From assembly GCF_039538045.1 (NCBI RefSeq), contig NZ_BAABBQ010000001.1, positions 1,572,001 to 1,636,000 of the forward strand: 64,000 bases of DNA, read 5' to 3'. Both the position numbers and the translations under genes were made by a program. The notes beneath the pieces were generated by a model that ran no database searches, was not told the DNA's origin, and saw only the letters and a list, made by a program, of their open reading frames with translations. This DNA is from Sphingomonas swuensis. GTDB lineage: Bacteria > Pseudomonadota > Alphaproteobacteria > Sphingomonadales > Sphingomonadaceae. This document shows positions 41,092 to 50,482 of this stretch, piece by piece. Position 1 is the stretch's first letter, and every line of letters begins with the position of its first letter.

Positions 41092-41534
41092 GAGGCCGGC
41101 GCTCCACCGACCTTCGCCCAGCGCTCCTGGAGAGCGGCATATTCGTCGGTCCGCTGCTCGGGCAGGCCTTCGGTATTGAGCCAGGCGCGGTGCATGCTCT
41201 CCGCGCCGAAATGCGACTTGGGAACGAACCCCGATGGGTCGTCGAAGGCGGCGACGGTCAAGTCCATCTTGTCGCTGCCTTCGAGGAAGCGGAAGCCGAG
41301 GCTCGTCCCGCATGTCGCGCAGAAGGGCCGCTCGGCGATCGGCGAGCTCCGGTACCAGTCGGGCTCGCCGTCCCACCGCACCGCCGCCTGGTCGACCCCG
41401 ACCATCGCCAGGCTGACGTTGCCGCTCGCCTGCTGACACATCCGGCAGTGGCAGAGATAGGCGTTGTTGCCCTCGGGCAGGTCGACCGTGAACCTCTTCG
41501 CCCCGCACATGCAGCCACCGGTCATCTCGGTCAT
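41088..41534 (-). CDS. GFA-family (glutathione-dependent formaldehyde-activating) protein
   Basis: The product is 148 aa. Zinc-binding cysteines are GGCMCGAKRF (start), CHCRMCQQASG near 30 and FCATCGTSLGFRF near 70. These are the Gfa/DUF636 marks; most members have unknown substrates rather than formaldehyde. The ATG at 41534 has GGAG 7 bases upstream, and this site lies inside a repeat palindrome (41542-41559). An ATG six bases earlier overlaps it. Confidence 0.9.
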   Translation of the reverse strand: MTEMTGGCMCGAKRFTVDLPEGNNAYLCHCRMCQQASGNVSLAMVGVDQAAVRWDGEPDWYRSSPIAERPFCATCGTSLGFRFLEGSDKMDLTVAAFDDPSGFVPKSHFGAESMHRAWLNTEGLPEQRTDEYAALQERWAKVGGAPAS

Positions 41535-41541
41535 CGTCATT

Positions 41542-41559
41542 CTCCTGCGAAAGCGGGAG
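41542..41559. repeat. CTCCTGC-GAAA-GCGGGAG palindrome
   Basis: CTCCTGCGAAAGCGGGAG, a short palindrome with GAAA loop, matches the elements at 49508 and 52418 and supplies the ribosome-binding GGAG of the GFA gene. Outside it, CGTCATTCTCCTG and CAGGATGACG (about 41600) form a weaker outer arm. Confidence 0.55.
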
Positions 41560-41616
41560 CTCAGTGCCTTCTTACTGCCCGAAGAACAACCGGGCCCCGC
41601 TATCACAGGATGACGA

Positions 41617-42642
41617 TCACTCCTTCTGCAGGTGCTTGCGGCCAAGCAGCTCGGCGATCTGCACCGCGTTCAGCGCCGCGCCCTTGCGGAGGTTGTCGCT
41701 GACCACCCACAGGTTGAGGCCGTTCTCGACCGTCGGATCCTCGCGCACGCGGCTGACGAAGGTCGCATAGTCGCCGACGCACTCGACCGGCGTGACGTAT
41801 CCGCCGTCCTCGCGCTTGTCGACGAGCATCACGCCGGGCGACTCGCGCAGGATGTCCTGCGCTTCCTGGGCGGAAATCTCGCGCTCGAATTCGACATTGA
41901 CGCTTTCGCTATGGCCGACGAACACCGGCACCCGGACGCAGGTCGCGGTGACCTTGATCTTGGGATCGAGGATCTTCTTGGTTTCGACCACCATCTTCCA
42001 TTCTTCCTTGGTCGAGCCGTCGTCGAGGAAGCTGTCGATGTGCGGGATGACGTTGAAGGCGATCTGCTTGGTGAAGTGCTGTGGCTCGGCACTGTCGCCG
42101 ACGAAGATGTTGCGCGACTGGTTGAACAGCTCGTCCATCCCGCCCTTCCCCGCGCCCGACACCGACTGGTAGGTCGATACGACCACCCGCTTGATCCCGG
42201 CGGCGTCGTGCAGCGGCTTCAGGGCCACCACCATCTGCGCGGTCGAGCAATTGGGATTGGCGATGATGTTCTTGGCCCGGTAGCCAGCAATCGCCTCGGC
42301 ATTCACCTCGGGCACGATCAGCGGCACGTCCGGGTCCATCCGGTAGAGCGAGCTGTTGTCGATCACCGTGCAGCCCGCCGACGCCGCCCGCGGCACATGG
42401 AGCTTGCTGCCCTCCGAGCCGATGGCGAACAACGCCATATCCCAGCCGGAGAAGTCGAAATGTTCGAGGTTGGAGACCTTCAGAGTCTCGCCCGTGTCGC
42501 CGAAGTCGATGATGTCGCCCTGGCTGCGCGACGAGGCGACGGCCGCCACCTCGTCGAGCGGGAACTGCCGCTCGCTGAGGATCTGCAGCATCTCGCGACC
42601 GACATTGCCCGTCGCACCAACGACGACGACCCGATAACCCAT
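41617..42642 (-). CDS. asd: Aspartate-semialdehyde dehydrogenase
   Basis: NADP enzyme of the lysine/threonine/methionine pathway, 341 aa. GATGNVGREMLQIL near 9 is the dinucleotide loop; NPNCSTAQMVVALKPLH near 130 contains the catalytic Cys; VSTYQSVSGAGKGGMDEL and RVPVFVGHSESVNVEFE complete the signature. ATG 42642 gives the normal start MGYRVVVVGATG. It stands alone between two gene pairs. Confidence 0.97.
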   Translation of the reverse strand: MGYRVVVVGATGNVGREMLQILSERQFPLDEVAAVASSRSQGDIIDFGDTGETLKVSNLEHFDFSGWDMALFAIGSEGSKLHVPRAASAGCTVIDNSSLYRMDPDVPLIVPEVNAEAIAGYRAKNIIANPNCSTAQMVVALKPLHDAAGIKRVVVSTYQSVSGAGKGGMDELFNQSRNIFVGDSAEPQHFTKQIAFNVIPHIDSFLDDGSTKEEWKMVVETKKILDPKIKVTATCVRVPVFVGHSESVNVEFEREISAQEAQDILRESPGVMLVDKREDGGYVTPVECVGDYATFVSRVREDPTVENGLNLWVVSDNLRKGAALNAVQIAELLGRKHLQKE

Positions 42643-42717
42643 GATGTTCTCCGGAAAGGTATGGCGGCGATATAGGTGCGCACGCGCCCGAGCGAAAGCA
42701 GGAGCGCGAGCCTCCGC

Positions 42718-44946
42718 CTACTTCGCGGGCGCCACTCCGTTGCGCTCGAGGAACTTCAGCATCGCATTCCACCGAAATACCGAGATATTCGGCCCCGCGA
42801 CCGCGTGGGTCTTGCCGGGGAAGATCATCACCTCGAACGGCGTCTTCTCTTCCTGCATCTTGGCCATCAGCTCGGTCGAGTTCTGGAACAGGACGTTGTC
42901 GTCGGCCAACCCGTGCATCAGCAGCAAGGGATCGCTGATCTTGTTGCTGTCGGCTAGCGCGCTCGCCTTGTCATAGGCCGCCTTGTCGGTGCGCGGATCG
43001 CCCATGTAATGCTCGGTGTAATGGGTATCGTAGAGATCCCAGCGGGTGACCGGCGCGCCGGACATGCCGGCGGCATAGGCACCCGGCGCGGCTTGCAGCA
43101 GCTTGAGCACCATGTAGCCGCCATAGGACCAGCCGCTGACCGCCACCTTGGTCGGATCGACACCTGGCTGCTTCTTGAGCCAGGCGAGGCCAGCCAGCTG
43201 GTCGGCGACTTCGACCCCGCCGAGCGCGCGGTAAGCGGGCATTTGGAAGGCCGTGCCGCGACCTTCCTGCCCGCGATTGCCGACTTGGAACAAGGCATAG
43301 CCGTTCTGCACCAGATACTGGTCCATCGGGCCCATGAAGCCGTTGGTGACGTCTTGGGCCTGCGGCCCGCCGTATACGGTGACGATCACTGGCGCCGGCT
43401 TGGCCGAGGCATTCGCCGGCATCACCAGCCGATAGTCGAGCATGGTCTTGCCGTCGGCCGCGGGCAGGCGCCCGTAGACCGGCTTGATCGAGGGATCGAA
43501 ATAGGGCGCGTAGGGGTGGTTGCCCGCGATCCTGTTCTCCTCGATCCAGGCGAGACGCTTGCCCTGCCCGTCCGCGAGCCAGACCTGGCTGGGCTGCCCT
43601 GGATAGCTCGTCGAGACGAGCGCGAGCTTGCCGCTGTCCGCCATCGTCACACCGTTCTGCGTGCCGTTGGGCGTCAGCTGCTGCGGCGTCGCCTTCCCCT
43701 TGCGATAATCGAGCGCATAGAGCTGGCGCTCGATGCTCTTCTCGCGGTTGGCGGTGAAGTAGAGCCGGCCCGCGGCTTCATCAACTCCGGCAACCTCGCT
43801 GACCACCCACTGGCCTTGGGTCAGCGGCGTGATCCGGCCCTTGTTCCAGCGGTAGAGCTGGCGATAGCCGCTCCGCTCGGAGGAGAAGATCAGGCTTCCG
43901 TCCTTCAGCGGCTTGAGGTCGTCCGACAGGTTGATCCACATGTCCGACGTGTCGGAAAAGAGCAGGGTCGAGGTCCCGGTCCGCGCATCGACCTTGAGGA
44001 AGTCGAGCCTTTTCTGGTCGCGGCTCTGGCGCTGGACGATGACGGCGCTCGAATCGGGCAGCCAGTTGACGCGCGCCAGATAGACGTCGGGATTGGTCCC
44101 GAGGTCGGCCTTGACCATCCCCGACCCGTCCGGGTTCATCAGGTAGAGGTCGACCACCGCATTGGCGGTGCCGGCGCGCGGGTAGCGCTGCTGGAACACC
44201 GTGGTCTTGTCGGCGCCGATTGACGAGCGGGTCGCCACCTCGACTCCGCGTTCGTCGACCTTGGCGACCGCGATGCGGGCGTCGTTGGGGGCCCACCAGT
44301 GGCCCTTGCTCCGGCCGAGCTCTTCCTGAGCGATGAACTCGGCGAGGCCCCAGCTGACGGTCTCTCCCGCCCCGCTGGTCACCTTGCGCTCGGTTCCCGT
44401 GGCGAGATCGACGACGTACAGCTCGTTGCCGCGGACGAAGGACACATATTGCCCGCCCTTGCTGACGGTCGCGTCGAGCTCGGTGTCCTTGGTGCTGGTC
44501 AGCCGGCGGACCTGCCCGTCGAGGCTGGCGAGGTAGATGTCGCCGTCCAAGGGCACGAGGATGCTCTTGCCGTCGGCCGCCCAGTCATAGGCGACGATGC
44601 CCTTGAGGTTGCCGATCCGCGCGCGCTCGCGCTGCATCTTCTCGGCCTCAGATAGCTCGGCGCCCGAGGACAGCTTCTTGCTGTCGACCAGCATCCTGGC
44701 CTGCCCGGTCGCCGGGTCGATCGCCCACAGATCGTAGCGCTCGACATCGTCGGGTCGAGCCCGGAGCAGCGTCGCCAGCCGGCCGTCGGGCGACAGCTTG
44801 ACGAGCCGCGGGGTCGGACCGGTCAGCGCTGGGGCTGCGAAGATCCGCTCGAGGGTGAGCGGCTGACGGCTTGTCTGGGCGAAGCTGCTGGTAGCGGTGG
44901 TGGCGAGGGCCATGACGGCGGCGGCGGCGAGGAGCGATCGAAGCAT
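42718..44946 (-). CDS. S9 family peptidase, dipeptidyl-peptidase-4 type
   Basis: The product is 742 aa with signal peptide (LLAAAAVMALATTATSSFAQ) from ATG 44946. A beta-propeller DPP4_N region (about 95-480; FLRGNELYVVDL-like VSFVRGNELYVVDLATGTER, SWGLAEFIAQEELGRSKG) precedes the alpha/beta hydrolase: nucleophile GWSYGGYM (Ser607), Asp in LMHGLADDNV, His in PGKTHAVAG. The EE of AQEELGR corresponds to the N-terminus-recognising glutamates of DPP4. It probably cuts X-Pro dipeptides in the periplasm. It is divergent from the M28 gene. Confidence 0.94.
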   Translation of the reverse strand: MLRSLLAAAAVMALATTATSSFAQTSRQPLTLERIFAAPALTGPTPRLVKLSPDGRLATLLRARPDDVERYDLWAIDPATGQARMLVDSKKLSSGAELSEAEKMQRERARIGNLKGIVAYDWAADGKSILVPLDGDIYLASLDGQVRRLTSTKDTELDATVSKGGQYVSFVRGNELYVVDLATGTERKVTSGAGETVSWGLAEFIAQEELGRSKGHWWAPNDARIAVAKVDERGVEVATRSSIGADKTTVFQQRYPRAGTANAVVDLYLMNPDGSGMVKADLGTNPDVYLARVNWLPDSSAVIVQRQSRDQKRLDFLKVDARTGTSTLLFSDTSDMWINLSDDLKPLKDGSLIFSSERSGYRQLYRWNKGRITPLTQGQWVVSEVAGVDEAAGRLYFTANREKSIERQLYALDYRKGKATPQQLTPNGTQNGVTMADSGKLALVSTSYPGQPSQVWLADGQGKRLAWIEENRIAGNHPYAPYFDPSIKPVYGRLPAADGKTMLDYRLVMPANASAKPAPVIVTVYGGPQAQDVTNGFMGPMDQYLVQNGYALFQVGNRGQEGRGTAFQMPAYRALGGVEVADQLAGLAWLKKQPGVDPTKVAVSGWSYGGYMVLKLLQAAPGAYAAGMSGAPVTRWDLYDTHYTEHYMGDPRTDKAAYDKASALADSNKISDPLLLMHGLADDNVLFQNSTELMAKMQEEKTPFEVMIFPGKTHAVAGPNISVFRWNAMLKFLERNGVAPAK

Positions 44947-45029
44947 GGCCCATGCGTAGAGCGACCACAGGCGATTGGCAAAGAGCAGTTGACCGCTAAG
45001 CTGCGGACCCAAGCCGCGGGGGAAAGGTC

Positions 45030-47246
45030 ATGCGCCGGAACTGGTTGATCGTTGCGCTGATCGTCGCGGGGCTGCTCGCTGCCATGGCCGCAACCCGCTC
45101 GCTCACTCGCCCGCCAGTTCTTCGCGCCACCAATGCAGCCGGAGAGTTCGACGCGGTCCGGGCCAAGGACCGTCTCGCCCGTGTGCTCGGCAATGAGGCG
45201 CCCCATCCCGCCGACAGCCTCGCCGCGGAGGCTGTCCGCGCCCGTCTCATCGGCGAACTTCGGGCGATCGGCCTGACTCCGCGGGTCGAGGAGCGCTTCA
45301 CCTGCAACGGGCTGTTCAAGCAGCGCGGGGTGACCTGCGCGCGAGTGCGCAACATCGTCGCGACGATCGGTCCCGAGAACGGCCGCCCACACCTCCTCGT
45401 CAACAGCCACTATGACAGCGTGCCGGTCGGCCCAGGAGCGTCGGATGCGGGGCTCGGGGTGGCTTCGATGCTCGAGGCCGCCGCGCTGATGAAGGACCGG
45501 CCGCTCGGCCGCCCGGTCACCTTCCTGTTCAACGAGGGCGAGGAACTCGGCCTGCTCGGCGCCCGCGCCTTCGTCGAGGCCGATCCGCTCTCGCGCCGCG
45601 TCGATGCGCTGATCAACCTCGAGGCACGCGGCACCACCGGGCCGGTCAACATGTTCGAGACCTCGCTGCCCAACACTGCGGCGGTTGCGCTCTACAAGCA
45701 AAGCGTCCGCAATCCCGTCGCCAATAGCCTCGCGGTCAGCGCCTATCGGCTCATCCCCAACTACACCGACGTCAACACTTTCGCCGAAGAGCGGCGCTGG
45801 CTGACCCTAAACTTCGCGCCGATCGGCAACGAGACCCGCTACCATTCGCCGGGCGACGACCTTCAGGCCATCGACCTCGCGACACTCCAGCACATGGGCG
45901 ACCAGCTGCTCCAGACCGCGGGCGCGCTGTCCGCTGGAACGCCGGCGCAGGCCGACGGCGAGACGCTCTTCGCCAATGTCGGCACCAGCGTCCTCGTCAC
46001 CCTGCCCTTCTGGCTTGGGCTTACCCTGGCGCTGGTTGCCGGCCTCCTGCTCCTTCGTCTCGTCTGGCGCGAGAAGGCATGGGGCGCTCTCATCCTGCTG
46101 ATGCTCGTCCTCGCCCTCGGCACCGGGCTCGCATGGCTCGGCCTGTCGCTGGTCGGCTTCCTGCGCGAAGGGCAGTTCTGGCGCGCCCACCCCAAGATCA
46201 GCGAGCTTGCCGTCTACGCTGGGGTGGTCGCAGCCGGGCTTGCGCTGATCGGCGCATCGCGCTTCCGCCTGCCCCAGCTCCGTGCCGCCTGGTGGCTGCT
46301 GTTCGTCGTCCTCGGGCTTTCTCTCACCAGCGTCGCAAGCGGCGCGCTCATCTTCTTCATCGTCCCGCCGCTGCTCTATGCCCTGGCGGCGACACTGCGG
46401 CCGAAGGCCTCGCTCGGACTCGCCGCAAGCCTGCTTGCCGCGCTAATCACATATCTCACCGTGGGCGCGACCCTCGGCCTTCTTCAGGACCTGCTGAACG
46501 GCGGTCCGCTGTGGATCTTTGCCCTGTTCGGCGGTCTCGTCCTCCTCCCCTGGCTGATCGAGGCCCGTCCGTTGGTCGAAGCCCGCTCGCGCCGGCGGCT
46601 GCTCGGAGTGGGGCTTGCGATCGGGCTGCTCGCCTGGCTCCCCGCTGCGCTGGCGCCCGCCTACAGCGCCGACCGGCAGCAGCAATGGACGCTGCAATAT
46701 GTCGCCGACTCCGGGGAGCGCCAGCCACTGTGGTCGGTGGTCAACGACCGCAAGGCGCTTCCGCCCGAATGGCGCCGCTTCGGAGACTGGCGCACGGGCA
46801 CGCTGCTGCGCAGCACCCGCCAGCGCTGGCTCGCGCCCGCCCCGCCACTCGCCGGCCTCGTCACCGCACAGGCCTTGCCGGTCGAGGTCGCGACCCGTCC
46901 GGGCGGTCGCAGTATCCGCCTTCGCCTCAATCCCAACGGTGCCGACAGCGTCGCGCTGATTGCCCCCGCCTCCGCCTCGGTCATGGCACTCGGAGTTCCC
47001 GGCCAGCTCCACCAGCTTGATCCGGGTCATGGTGCGGGCGCCTACACTCTCGCCTGCGTCGGCCGCAGCTGCGCCGGCCAGGTGGTCGAGCTTCAGGTCG
47101 GCGCGAAGCCGCTCGAATTGATGGTGGTCGGCACCCGCTGGGCCCTCCCGCCCGTGGCCGCCCCCCTGAGCGCCGCTCGCCCGGCGAACGCCCGACCGCA
47201 GTATCTGCCTGATGCCACGCTTACGGTGCAGCGCCTTACGCTCTGA
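45030..47246 (+). CDS. Membrane-anchored M28 family zinc peptidase
   Basis: The product is 738 aa. A N-terminal TM (LIVALIVAGLLAAMA) anchors an M28 aminopeptidase domain (about 55-300) with ligands NSHYDSVPVGPGASDAGLG, NEGEELGLLGARAF, INLEARG and YHSPGDDLQAI. About eight TMs (about 320-560) and a soluble C-terminal domain follow, the plan of the ER metallopeptidase 1 type. GGGGGA precedes the ATG. With the adjacent DPP4-type gene it suggests peptide breakdown in the periplasm. Confidence 0.92.
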   Translation: MRRNWLIVALIVAGLLAAMAATRSLTRPPVLRATNAAGEFDAVRAKDRLARVLGNEAPHPADSLAAEAVRARLIGELRAIGLTPRVEERFTCNGLFKQRGVTCARVRNIVATIGPENGRPHLLVNSHYDSVPVGPGASDAGLGVASMLEAAALMKDRPLGRPVTFLFNEGEELGLLGARAFVEADPLSRRVDALINLEARGTTGPVNMFETSLPNTAAVALYKQSVRNPVANSLAVSAYRLIPNYTDVNTFAEERRWLTLNFAPIGNETRYHSPGDDLQAIDLATLQHMGDQLLQTAGALSAGTPAQADGETLFANVGTSVLVTLPFWLGLTLALVAGLLLLRLVWREKAWGALILLMLVLALGTGLAWLGLSLVGFLREGQFWRAHPKISELAVYAGVVAAGLALIGASRFRLPQLRAAWWLLFVVLGLSLTSVASGALIFFIVPPLLYALAATLRPKASLGLAASLLAALITYLTVGATLGLLQDLLNGGPLWIFALFGGLVLLPWLIEARPLVEARSRRRLLGVGLAIGLLAWLPAALAPAYSADRQQQWTLQYVADSGERQPLWSVVNDRKALPPEWRRFGDWRTGTLLRSTRQRWLAPAPPLAGLVTAQALPVEVATRPGGRSIRLRLNPNGADSVALIAPASASVMALGVPGQLHQLDPGHGAGAYTLACVGRSCAGQVVELQVGAKPLELMVVGTRWALPPVAAPLSAARPANARPQYLPDATLTVQRLTL

Positions 47247-47250
47247 CACG

Positions 47251-47280
47251 AAAAAGGGCCCGACCTTGCGGTCGAGCCCC
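47251..47280 (-). terminator. Intrinsic terminator of rplS
   Basis: On the minus strand GGGCTCGACC-GCAA-GGTCGGGCCC forms a 10-bp stem with one G-U pair and a GCAA loop, followed by TTTTT (47251-47255). Because the stem is also stable from the other side, it may serve the M28 gene as well. Confidence 0.85.
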
Positions 47281-47307
47281 TTGTTCGTTCGGCGATGCCG
47301 GTGGGCC

Positions 47308-47721
47308 TTAGCCCTCGGCGCTGTCCTGCTGCTGCGGCGCAGCGGCGGCCTTGGCCGGACGCGGGTCGCGGCGCTCGGCGATACGCGCCGACTTACCGGT
47401 GCGCCCACGCAGGTAATAGAGCTTGGCGCGGCGGACGACACCGCGGCGGACGACGGCAATCTCTTCGATCGACGGCGAGTAAAGCGGGAAGACGCGCTCG
47501 ACACCTTCGCCGAAGCTGATCTTGCGAACGGTGAAGTTGGAGCCGATGCCCTTGTTCGAGCGGGCGATGCAGACGCCCTCGTAATTCTGGACGCGGGTGC
47601 GCTCGCCTTCGACGACGCGGACGCCGACACGGAGCGTATCGCCCGGGCGGAATTCGGGGATGGCGCGCTTCGCGGTCAGTTCGTCGATCTGCTCGCGCTC
47701 GAGGGTCTGAATCAGGTTCAC
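47308..47721 (-). CDS. rplS: 50S ribosomal protein L19
   Basis: The product is 137 aa from GTG 47721, which overlaps the trmD stop (GTGA). The L19 core is visible: [63 protein letters not shown] and [17 protein letters not shown]. The tail is Ala/Gln-rich. It is translationally coupled to trmD, as in most bacteria. Confidence 0.97.
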   Translation of the reverse strand: MNLIQTLEREQIDELTAKRAIPEFRPGDTLRVGVRVVEGERTRVQNYEGVCIARSNKGIGSNFTVRKISFGEGVERVFPLYSPSIEEIAVVRRGVVRRAKLYYLRGRTGKSARIAERRDPRPAKAAAAPQQQDSAEG

Positions 47722-48455
47722 TTGTTCTTGCCTTCGTCTCGTTGCCGCGCACCAGAGGGCGACGCCTGCGAGACGCCCCCATGGCGCTCGTACAGGTCCG
47801 GCCGCCGTAGCCGTGTATCCTCGATCGCCCGTGACTTGCGCCATGCAGCGATCTTCGCATGATCCCCCGATCGCAGCACTTCGGGGATCGTGCGCCCTTC
47901 CCACTCTTGCGGTCGGGTATAATGCGGATGTTCGAGCAGCCCCGTTTCGAAGCTCTCGTCCACACCGCTATCGGGGGCGCCCATTACGCCGGGAAGCAGC
48001 CGAACGCAAGCATCGAGCAGGACCATCGCGCCAAGCTCGCCGCCCGACAGCACATAGTCGCCGATGCTGACCGGCTCGACGGCACGCGCCTCGAATAGTC
48101 GCTCGTCGAAGCCTTCGAAGCGGCCGCAAAGGACGATCGCCCCCTCCCCCGCCACCAGTTCGCGCACCTTGCCTTGCGTCAGCGGCTTGCCGCGCGGGCT
48201 CATGGCAAGCATCGGCCGCCCGTCGGCCACGCTGTCGAGCGCCGCCGCCAGAACGTCGCAGCGAAGCACCATGCCGGCTCCGCCGCCCGCCGGCGTGTCG
48301 TCAACAGTCCGGTGCTTGTCGATCGCGAAGTCGCGGATGTTGGTCGCCTCGAGGCTCCACTTGCCCTCGGACAGTGCCCGCCCGGAAAGGCTGAGCCCGA
48401 GCGGCCCCGGGAACATGTCGGGATAGAGGGTCAGGACGGAGGCGCGGAAGGTCAC
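47718..48455 (-). CDS. trmD: tRNA (guanine-N1-)-methyltransferase TrmD
   Basis: Makes m1G37 in tRNA, preventing frameshifts. The product is 245 aa from GTG 48455 (AGGGGAA upstream); the first ORF codon at 48491 is too far. Signatures: [70 protein letters not shown] (trefoil-knot SAM site) and [20 protein letters not shown]. Its usual partners rpsP and rimM are not beside it. Confidence 0.97.
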   Translation of the reverse strand: MTFRASVLTLYPDMFPGPLGLSLSGRALSEGKWSLEATNIRDFAIDKHRTVDDTPAGGGAGMVLRCDVLAAALDSVADGRPMLAMSPRGKPLTQGKVRELVAGEGAIVLCGRFEGFDERLFEARAVEPVSIGDYVLSGGELGAMVLLDACVRLLPGVMGAPDSGVDESFETGLLEHPHYTRPQEWEGRTIPEVLRSGDHAKIAAWRKSRAIEDTRLRRPDLYERHGGVSQASPSGARQRDEGKNK

Positions 48456-48514
48456 CGCGATTCCCCTAGGCGCGCCCGAGGGAACCGCCAAGCCACACCG
48501 CTCATTGCGGCCCC

Positions 48515-49501
48515 ATGGCCACCCAAGAACCCCACGACGTCCTGATCATCGGCGGCGGCCCCGCCGGGCTGACCGCCGCCATCTACCTTGCCCGCTTCCA
48601 CCTCGACATCGTCGTCGTCGACGAGGGCAAGAGCCGGGCGAGCTGGATCCCGTGCAGCCACAACCATGCCGGCTACCCCGACGGGATCAACGGCAAGGAA
48701 CTGCTCGAGCTGATGCGCACCCAGGCGCAGAAATATGGCACGAAGATCGAGACCGGCCGGGTCCACCGCCTCGACAAGGACGAGGACGGACTGTTCTCGG
48801 CCGACTGCGGCGCCGGCGCGATGCGCGCCCGAGCGGTTCTGCTCGCCACCGGTCTCACCAACCGCAAGCCGCCGATGGACCCCGAACTCCACGACGAGGC
48901 GATGAGCCGCGGCCTGATCCGCTATTGTCCGATCTGCGACGGCTATGAAGTGACCGACAAGCGCGTCGGCGTCATCGGCTCGGGCAAGGGCGGGGTCGGC
49001 GAAGCGATCTTCCTGCGCTCCTACACCGCCGACATTACGTTGATTGCTCCCGATGCCTCGCTCGACCTCCCCGAGGAGGACCGAAGCAAGCTCGAGGAGG
49101 CTGGGGTTACCCTTGTCGACGGTCCGGCCGAGGCGATCGGCTGCATTGAAAACGGGATCACGGTCGACACCGCACAGGGCCTGTTGAGCTTTGACAGCAT
49201 CTATCCGGCACTCGGGAGCGATACCCACACGGCGCTGGCCGAGATGGTGGGAGCGAAGATTAACCCGGAGGACTGCTGCCTCGTCTGTGACGACAAGATG
49301 CGGACCAGCGTCGAGGGCCTCTACGCCGCCGGCGACGTCGTCCACGGGCTCGACCAGATCAGCCACGCGATGGGCGAAGGCGGCCAGGCCGCCACCACCA
49401 TCCGCAACGACCTCGCCGCCAAACGCCCCCTCCGCCGCCAGCCGGTCGTCCCCGCCGAAAGTGAAACGAAGCGCGAGATGGAGGAAGAAGGCGAGGCTTA
49501 G
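48515..49501 (+). CDS. Thioredoxin-reductase-like FAD/NAD(P) oxidoreductase
   Basis: The product is 328 aa. The FAD loop [20 protein letters not shown] near 8, the redox pair CPICDGYE (Cys138, Cys141), a second GxGxxG-like nucleotide site [12 protein letters not shown] near 150 and the closing [16 protein letters not shown] motif are present. The pattern matches the TrxB class but CPIC differs from the usual CATC, and no thioredoxin is near. Its reducing partner is therefore uncertain; a role in reducing another small disulphide protein is possible. Divergent from trmD. Confidence 0.9.
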   Translation: MATQEPHDVLIIGGGPAGLTAAIYLARFHLDIVVVDEGKSRASWIPCSHNHAGYPDGINGKELLELMRTQAQKYGTKIETGRVHRLDKDEDGLFSADCGAGAMRARAVLLATGLTNRKPPMDPELHDEAMSRGLIRYCPICDGYEVTDKRVGVIGSGKGGVGEAIFLRSYTADITLIAPDASLDLPEEDRSKLEEAGVTLVDGPAEAIGCIENGITVDTAQGLLSFDSIYPALGSDTHTALAEMVGAKINPEDCCLVCDDKMRTSVEGLYAAGDVVHGLDQISHAMGEGGQAATTIRNDLAAKRPLRRQPVVPAESETKREMEEEGEA

Positions 49502-49507
49502 CTTTTC

Positions 49508-49521
49508 CCTGCGAAAGCAGG
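49508..49521. repeat. CCTGC-GAAA-GCAGG palindrome
   Basis: A perfect 5-bp stem with GAAA loop between convergent genes. It matches the elements at 41542 and 52418. Confidence 0.55.
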
Positions 49522-49549
49522 AGCCAGCACTTCTACAGTGCCGACAAAC

Positions 49550-50176
49550 TTAGAATGCCGCCCCGATCATCAGGACCGGGCTGTCCGCCGGTGACAGCTG
49601 GAGCTTGCCGCCCGCTTCCTGGATCAGCGCATGCGCGAGCCAGGCGCCGGCGGCACGCGGCTCGACCGTGCCGGTAGCGCCGCGCTCGAGCACCTGGCGA
49701 AGGTTGGGATCGAGCAGCAAACGCGGGCCTTCGGCGCGGATCACGATCTCGGTGCCGTTGCCGGTGCGCTCGGCGCCGACGTCGAGCTGCCCGCCTCGGA
49801 CCAGCGCGTCGCCCGCGACCAGCGCAAGGTTGAGCAGCACCTTGATCGCTTCCTTGGGCAGCTTGTCGGCGCTGACCATCCAGCCGAGCGTGATCTTCTT
49901 CTCGCCCCCGAACAGCCCCTCGAGCGCGGTCTTTGCCTCGCGGGTGTCGATCTCCTCGCCGAAGCCGCCGCCGGCTCCGAACGCCAGGCGGAAGAACTTC
50001 AGCTTGGCGGCACTCGCCTGGGCGCTTTCGGCGAGCAGCTCGAGGCAGCGCTCGCGCATCTCGGGGTCCTGCTCGTCGGCCATCAGCTCGATGCCATTGT
50101 TGAGCGCGCCGACGGGCGACAGCAGGTCATGGCAGAGCCGCGAGCACAAGAGGCTGGCAAGTTCGATCGCGTTCAT
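49550..50176 (-). CDS. chpT: Histidine phosphotransferase ChpT
   Basis: Dimeric phosphorelay protein that moves phosphate from CckA to CtrA and CpdR in alphaproteobacteria, 208 aa. The phosphorylated His16 lies in LCSRLCHDLLSPVGALNNGIELM; the C-terminal half is an HATPase-like fold without an ATP-binding N box. The ATG at 50176 gives MNAIELASLLCSRLCHD, matching ChpT N-termini. Its presence supports the view that CtrA-type boxes here are functional. Confidence 0.93.
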   Translation of the reverse strand: MNAIELASLLCSRLCHDLLSPVGALNNGIELMADEQDPEMRERCLELLAESAQASAAKLKFFRLAFGAGGGFGEEIDTREAKTALEGLFGGEKKITLGWMVSADKLPKEAIKVLLNLALVAGDALVRGGQLDVGAERTGNGTEIVIRAEGPRLLLDPNLRQVLERGATGTVEPRAAGAWLAHALIQEAGGKLQLSPADSPVLMIGAAF

Positions 50177-50482
50177 GGTCGGTGAAGTGGCGGATGCCGC
50201 CGCCCGGCGCAACCCGCCGCCTCTTGCCTAGTAGGATTTCGCGTGGGCAAGTGCCGGGGATGCGACCGACTTTCGCCTCTGCCGCATCCTTCCCCGCCGA
50301 CGCGCGGTCACAGGAGCGTAGCTCCGCCGGGTCGACGTCGTGACCTCGTTCGAAGATCCTTCAGGTCACAAGATCGATCGCGCACCACACCTTCACCCGG
50401 TGAACGTCTGGACCTTGGCCCGCGGCGCGAGTCGCACGGGCGACCTTGAAACGATTTGGCCCCGGACCCATCTCTGTCGGGC
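50177..50482. other. Spacer between chpT and rluD
   Basis: About 306 bases hold the divergent promoters. GGTCAC (50306), GTGACC (50340) and GGTCAC (50364) form overlapping direct and inverted repeats, and GGAGC-GTA-GCTCC (50313-50325) is a hairpin between the first two. A heat-shock-like promoter may lie at 50445. No gene is apparent. Confidence 0.4.
50445..50473 (+). promoter_or_regulatory. Possible sigma-32-like promoter before rluD-rpoH
   Basis: CTTGAAA at 50445-50451 and CCCATCT at 50467-50473, 15 bases apart, resemble the RpoH -35 and -10. The transcript would begin near 50480, almost at the rluD ATG (50483). It could give leaderless rluD mRNA and co-transcribe rpoH. One match only. Confidence 0.3.
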
